Assembly: GCA_964534765.1 (NCBI GenBank)
Contig: CAZHRJ010000137.1
Location: 1 to 7,800 of the forward strand
Source: CAZHRJ01 sp964534765
Lineage (GTDB): Bacteria > Lindowbacteria > 2-12-FULL-62-27
Direction: 5' to 3'
DNA: 7,800 bases
Shown here: piece after piece, positions 4,308-7,800 of the stretch
Layout of the letters: every line of letters begins with the position of its first letter
How positions within the stretch are numbered: position 1 is the stretch's first letter
Position numbers and translations under genes: made by a program
The notes under the pieces: model-generated
The model's database searches: none
What the model saw: only the letters and a program-made list of their open reading frames with translations
Told to the model about the DNA's origin: nothing

Positions 4308-7264
4308 TTGGATTTCCTCAGCATCGTCTCGACCCGAAATCGATTGCCGTCGCTTGTGACAATCACCGCGCCGTCTTTCTGCGAGTCGGTCTCGTATACC
4401 CGCTCCGATCCCAGCCGTTCCTGCAGAGCCGTCCGGTTCAACTCGTATTCATCCCTTGCCCCGTCAACCAACGGTTTGGCGTCCCGGGACCGCCCGTAGA
4501 GCACCCTGAAGTTCCCCGCCTGAAAAACGCCGATCGACGGTCTCACCGCGCTCAGCAAATCCTCCGCCCGGGCCATGGCCGTCTGACCGTGGTCCGGGAC
4601 GAGGAGGATGTCCGATTCAAAATCCCGCCGGCCCGCCGCCGATTCGATCATTTCCCGAATTCCCGACTGGCCGATGTCGCCTGGAAACAGAATGGAAAAA
4701 GAACCGTACTCCAGTTTCAGAACGGCGCTCTGATCACCCATCTGCCGCGCCCGGCGACTCTGCCCGATGACGGTCAGAGAAAAGGACCTATTCCCAACCT
4801 GGCTTTTCTCGATCGCAACACCTTCGACGCTTCTTAACCGCGCGATCTTCCGCCGCACCGACGAAAGCACGACGTCCGAGTATCCCTTAAAAATTCTCCG
4901 GACATAAGGGGCGTCCCGCGATTTAAGAAGTGCCGGGTCGCCGATCTCTTCGAGAAATTGCCGGTATGCCGCCTCGGAATCACTCCGGATCAACGCCGCG
5001 AAGGATTTCCAATCGTCGATCGGGACCGGATCGTAGATGGTCTTGACCCTCATTCCGTCCACGATCGCTGCCAGGCCCTCCACGTGCTCCGGCGCGGGCG
5101 TCGACAAAATGACGGCGTCCACTGTTGTGTATCCATGCTGCAGCAGATACGGCGCGATGATGCGCTCTCCCACGTCCGTGTGCTTTTGTGGATTGTTCAT
5201 CGCCCCGTCGATCAGATAAACCTTCCCGGTCGGACTGACGACCACGGCGCTGTTTCCGAATGTCGTCGATAGAAAGGTCACCTGCAGAATGCCGTCCGAA
5301 ACTTCCGGCGTCCGGGCCCAGAGTTTGTACGATCCGGCGGCCAGAATCAACCCCGACACAACCGCCGCTCCCATGAGATTTTTCCGGATCGCCCCCGACG
5401 CCGATCCGGCGGCATGGATGTAGTGCTTGAAATACAGGTCAATTCCGGCCCTGGATAACGGTTCCCACCAGACGAAAAAGGCCACGGCGATGTAGTAGAG
5501 GAAGAGCCGGTTCACCGTCAAATTCTCGATGAATGGAAACGGGAATAGAACGGTGGACGCGTGCGTGATCAAAAAAAACAGTTTCACCAGACAGTCGTTC
5601 GTCGCGTTCAGAATCAGGGCCAGAAATGTCCCCACACCGGGAATCATCCCGACGAGTCCCGCCAGCAGACCCAGCGGGACGACCACGCCGGTGAGCGGGA
5701 TGGCGATCAGGTTGGCGTATGGACCGGCAAGAGACATGCGGCCGAAATAAAATGAGGACAGCGGAAACATCATGCCGATCAGGATCGCACCCTGGGCCAC
5801 GATGAAGATCCTTAAAAAAATCGGCATCTTCTCGTAGGCCAGATCTGGCCAGACCGTGTCGGACGGAAAGCGGTTCCGGACCCAGAACGCCCCGCCGACG
5901 GCCAGCAGGCCGATCGGCCCCAGGAGTCCGGCGCGGTCGATGGCGTCATAGAAGGGTTTGGTGCAAATCAACGTGGCCAGGGCGACACAGCCGGCCGAGT
6001 AGGCGAAGAGGGCGCCCTTGAGGCGGCAGAGGATTTTTTCGAGTGGCCAGGAGATGAGACCGAGGGAGAGGACGGCGGCGAAGGAAAGGGTGAATGCGGG
6101 CTGGACGATGTTTTTAGGATTGATGAAGAGGACGACGACCGCGGCCTCCGCGATGCCGAACATCAGGGATGACTGAAAGGTTCCGCGGGACATGGCGAGG
6201 AAAAAAATAGTGAGAGAATTCATGAGGGTCGCCCGCATGGCGGATGGCGGCATGCCGGTGATGATGAGAAAGAGCAGGAGAACGAGAATGATGATGGGCG
6301 CCTGGACCCGGAGCGGGATACGAAATGAGCTGAGAATCGCCAGCAGTACGCCGCTTAAGATCGTTACGTGCTGGCCGGAGACCGCCAGGACGTGGGTAAC
6401 GCCGGCGACGCGGCACTCGTCCAGGATGAGCGCGCCGTGGCCCGGGACGATGCACTGGGTATTTTCGAGCGTCGAGCGGACTCCGAGAGTCACGCCGGCC
6501 AGAAACGTGGACTGCGGATAGGGGATGGTCCTGACGTAGACGGCGAGGATTTTTTCCTTGATGGACAGAGCCCACTCCGTCAGGAAAAATCCCTCGCCCC
6601 GGTCCAGAATCTCGATCGGCGGCGGCGATCCCCACGCCACGGCGATGGTCTGGACGCCGTAGATGTCCTGATCATTCAGAAATTCCCGGTACGAAAAACC
6701 CCTCGGGTTGGCCGGGCCGGGCGGGGATAAGATCGGCGCGTTGATCCGGATGCGCCACCCGTAGGCGTCGCTCCGGCCCAGTTCCTGGTACCATTCCTTC
6801 GCCGCCCGCCGCACCGTCACCTCCACCCGCCCGCCGCTGATGTCCTGATACTCGTCATCCCGGCCGGCCCGCCGCGCCCGGATGGGACTCAGTGTGAACG
6901 TGACTCGCTCGGCGAATACCTCCGGATCGGTCACGATCACTCCCTCAACGCTCGCCCGGTCCTTCAAGCTGGCGGATGTGAAATTGGATATGTGGCCCGG
7001 GTCGTTCAGGAGAAAGCTGGCGGAATACCGGCCCCAGCCCAGAAAAAAACAGGACATGCCGAAGAGGGCAACCGCGACCGCGACGGGGAAGGACGAACGC
7101 CTGGCCCGGACGAACCCGAGGAGCGAGCCGACCAGGAGGATGACGAAGAGCGAATAGAGGAGTGGGACACGATCCGGCGTCAAGGGATGGATCTTTCCCA
7201 TGACGACACCGACCACGAAACAATACGCCTGGAAAACAAGGCGCCGCATCCAGATCTCAGACAC
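4304..7264 (-). CDS. comEC: ComEC/Rec2 family DNA uptake channel with degenerate C-terminal MBL domain
   Basis: This 986-residue inner-membrane protein has the full ComEC layout. N-terminal helices (about 10-80) flank a DUF4131/OB-like region (about 95-220) that includes PANPRGFSYREFL. The competence domain (about 240-600) contains HVLAVSGQHV (291-300), PPSAMRATLM (339-348), PAFTLSFAAVLSL (389-401) and the SSFYFG...GPYANL stretch (503-519). A C-terminal MBL-like domain occupies about 655-986. ComEC forms the pore through which single-stranded DNA enters the cytoplasm. In the MBL domain the HxHxDH site reads STPAPEH (721-727), HHGS reads DHGQ (891-894), and the final FGHP histidine is missing (around 923-926); only H727, D863 and H892 remain. 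It is therefore probably not catalytic. The GTG start at 7264 is chosen because AGGA lies seven bases upstream; an ATG at 7249 would remove five residues. It overlaps the next gene by four bases. Confidence 0.93.
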   Translation of the reverse strand: MSEIWMRRLVFQAYCFVVGVVMGKIHPLTPDRVPLLYSLFVILLVGSLLGFVRARRSSFPVAVAVALFGMSCFFLGWGRYSASFLLNDPGHISNFTSASLKDRASVEGVIVTDPEVFAERVTFTLSPIRARRAGRDDEYQDISGGRVEVTVRRAAKEWYQELGRSDAYGWRIRINAPILSPPGPANPRGFSYREFLNDQDIYGVQTIAVAWGSPPPIEILDRGEGFFLTEWALSIKEKILAVYVRTIPYPQSTFLAGVTLGVRSTLENTQCIVPGHGALILDECRVAGVTHVLAVSGQHVTILSGVLLAILSSFRIPLRVQAPIIILVLLLFLIITGMPPSAMRATLMNSLTIFFLAMSRGTFQSSLMFGIAEAAVVVLFINPKNIVQPAFTLSFAAVLSLGLISWPLEKILCRLKGALFAYSAGCVALATLICTKPFYDAIDRAGLLGPIGLLAVGGAFWVRNRFPSDTVWPDLAYEKMPIFLRIFIVAQGAILIGMMFPLSSFYFGRMSLAGPYANLIAIPLTGVVVPLGLLAGLVGMIPGVGTFLALILNATNDCLVKLFFLITHASTVLFPFPFIENLTVNRLFLYYIAVAFFVWWEPLSRAGIDLYFKHYIHAAGSASGAIRKNLMGAAVVSGLILAAGSYKLWARTPEVSDGILQVTFLSTTFGNSAVVVSPTGKVYLIDGAMNNPQKHTDVGERIIAPYLLQHGYTTVDAVILSTPAPEHVEGLAAIVDGMRVKTIYDPVPIDDWKSFAALIRSDSEAAYRQFLEEIGDPALLKSRDAPYVRRIFKGYSDVVLSSVRRKIARLRSVEGVAIEKSQVGNRSFSLTVIGQSRRARQMGDQSAVLKLEYGSFSILFPGDIGQSGIREMIESAAGRRDFESDILLVPDHGQTAMARAEDLLSAVRPSIGVFQAGNFRVLYGRSRDAKPLVDGARDEYELNRTALQERLGSERVYETDSQKDGAVIVTSDGNRFRVETMLRKSK

Positions 7265-7271
7265 GATCGGA

Positions 7272-7275
7272 TCCT
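7272..7275 (-). promoter_or_regulatory. Ribosome binding site AGGA of comEC
   Basis: AGGA overlaps the TAG stop of the preceding small gene and stands seven bases before the GTG at 7264. It supports the GTG start over the internal ATG at 7249. Confidence 0.6.
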
Positions 7276-7459
7276 ACGGCTGGGATTGCGCCTCGGCGGA
7301 TTCGGCGGGCTCCGCGGGTCCATCCAGGGGGATGTTCACGAAGACCCCGCGGTTGGTTTCCGCGATTTTCGCCGGCCGATAGGACGGATCCAGCAGGACG
7401 ACCGCGATGCCGACACCAAGCGCCAGAACGACGAACGCGATGACGATGCGGGCGCTCAT
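7274..7459 (-). CDS. Small single-pass membrane protein, unknown function
   Basis: This is a 61-residue protein that I do not recognise. It has one hydrophobic helix at about 4-23, then a polar tail containing YRPAK and a Pro/Glu/Ala/Ser-rich C-terminus (about 47-61). A short N-terminus carrying one Arg suggests the tail is periplasmic, but the charge bias is weak. The ATG overlaps the TGA of the kinase gene by four bases (ATGA), and the stop is nine bases from the comEC start, so it is embedded in the operon. The exact overlaps on both sides argue that it is a real gene. It might be an accessory subunit of the uptake machinery; this is only guilt by association. Confidence 0.65.
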   Translation of the reverse strand: MSARIVIAFVVLALGVGIAVVLLDPSYRPAKIAETNRGVFVNIPLDGPAEPAESAEAQSQP

Positions 7460-7800
7460 CCGGCCGAAAATTTGCGGAAGAAGAAGTCCAGTTCCCGCGC
7501 CGCGGTATCGGGAGCGTCGGAGCCATGGACAAGGTTGCGGGTGATTTCCCGCGCGAAATCGGCCCGAATGGTCCCGGGAAGGGCTTTGCGGTAGTCGGTC
7601 GCGCCCATGATTTCCCTCACTCGCCGGATCGCTTCCTCGCCCGCGATCTCCATTCCAACCACCGGCCCCGACGTGATGAAGGAGACCAGCTCATCAAAGA
7701 ACGGCTTGGACCGGTGAACGCCGTAAAATTCGCGGGCTTGATCGACTGTGAGATGGGCCATTCGCAAGGCAAGGATTTTCAGATTATTCGATTCGTACCG
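7456..7800 (-). CDS. ndk: Nucleoside diphosphate kinase, 5' end outside window
   Basis: The last 114 codons of an NDK lie in the window; the frame is open to the edge, and about 25 N-terminal residues are missing compared with the usual 135-140. The visible start reads RYESNNLKILALRMAHL. Family motifs follow in order: FYGVHRSKPFF, SFITSGPVVGMEI, the nucleotide-binding stretch REIMGATDYRKALPGTIR, and NLVHGSDAP, which holds the histidine that is phosphorylated during catalysis. NDK moves phosphate from ATP to other nucleoside diphosphates in the cytoplasm. The gene ends in an ATGA overlap with the small membrane protein, so it is co-transcribed with the uptake genes. It could supply triphosphates from salvaged nucleotides, but ndk is often placed in unrelated operons. 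An ATG or TTG inside the fragment is not the true start. Confidence 0.95.
   Translation of the reverse strand, partial: RYESNNLKILALRMAHLTVDQAREFYGVHRSKPFFDELVSFITSGPVVGMEIAGEEAIRRVREIMGATDYRKALPGTIRADFAREITRNLVHGSDAPDTAARELDFFFRKFSAG

Noticed and set aside
4289..4837. A 182-codon open frame on the plus strand across the comEC 3' end
   Set aside because: It is antisense to comEC, which has unmistakable family motifs; no ribosome binding site or recognisable product.

Overview
The window comes from a GC-rich bacterium. Two features suggest a diderm, though no phylum can be named from the sequence alone: a predicted lipoprotein, and several single-pass proteins whose soluble domains should face the periplasm. 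Eight protein genes read on the minus strand. They run from a 5'-truncated nucleoside diphosphate kinase at the right edge down to a methyltransferase that stops at 149. The gene borders are a string of ATGA, TAATG and TGATG overlaps or gaps of 1 to 9 bases, apart from one 72-base spacer. This is the layout of a translationally coupled operon. The first 97 or so bases, on the plus strand, are not coding: they are the 3' end (domains V and VI) of a group II intron pointing toward the end of the operon.

Right to left, the operon reads: ndk (partial); a 61-residue membrane peptide; comEC, the DNA-uptake channel (986 aa); a membrane-anchored protein with two ComEA-type helix-hairpin-helix domains; a membrane-anchored ComEC-type metallo-beta-lactamase (MBL) protein; a 72-base gap with a perfect inverted repeat; a ComEA-type lipoprotein, also with two domains; two short genes that together carry the motif set of a Cas4-type iron-sulfur PD-(D/E)XK nuclease; and a class I SAM-dependent methyltransferase.

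The theme is uptake and processing of DNA at the inner membrane. The unusual point is how the nuclease functions are distributed. The MBL domain at the C-terminus of ComEC has lost most of its metal ligands, while the separate MBL protein two genes downstream keeps all of them. This looks like transfer of catalysis to a free-standing partner. A Cas4-like nuclease is also divided between two coupled genes. The first carries the N-terminal cysteine and the probable motif histidine and ends in a membrane helix. The second begins with a membrane helix and carries the D, ExK and QxxxY residues and the last three cysteines. The split falls at what would be the turn of a membrane hairpin, so both halves would face the cytoplasm, where incoming single-stranded DNA emerges. 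I see no CRISPR array or other cas gene. A single-base indel in a run of five T would also explain the split, so reads and homologues must decide this.
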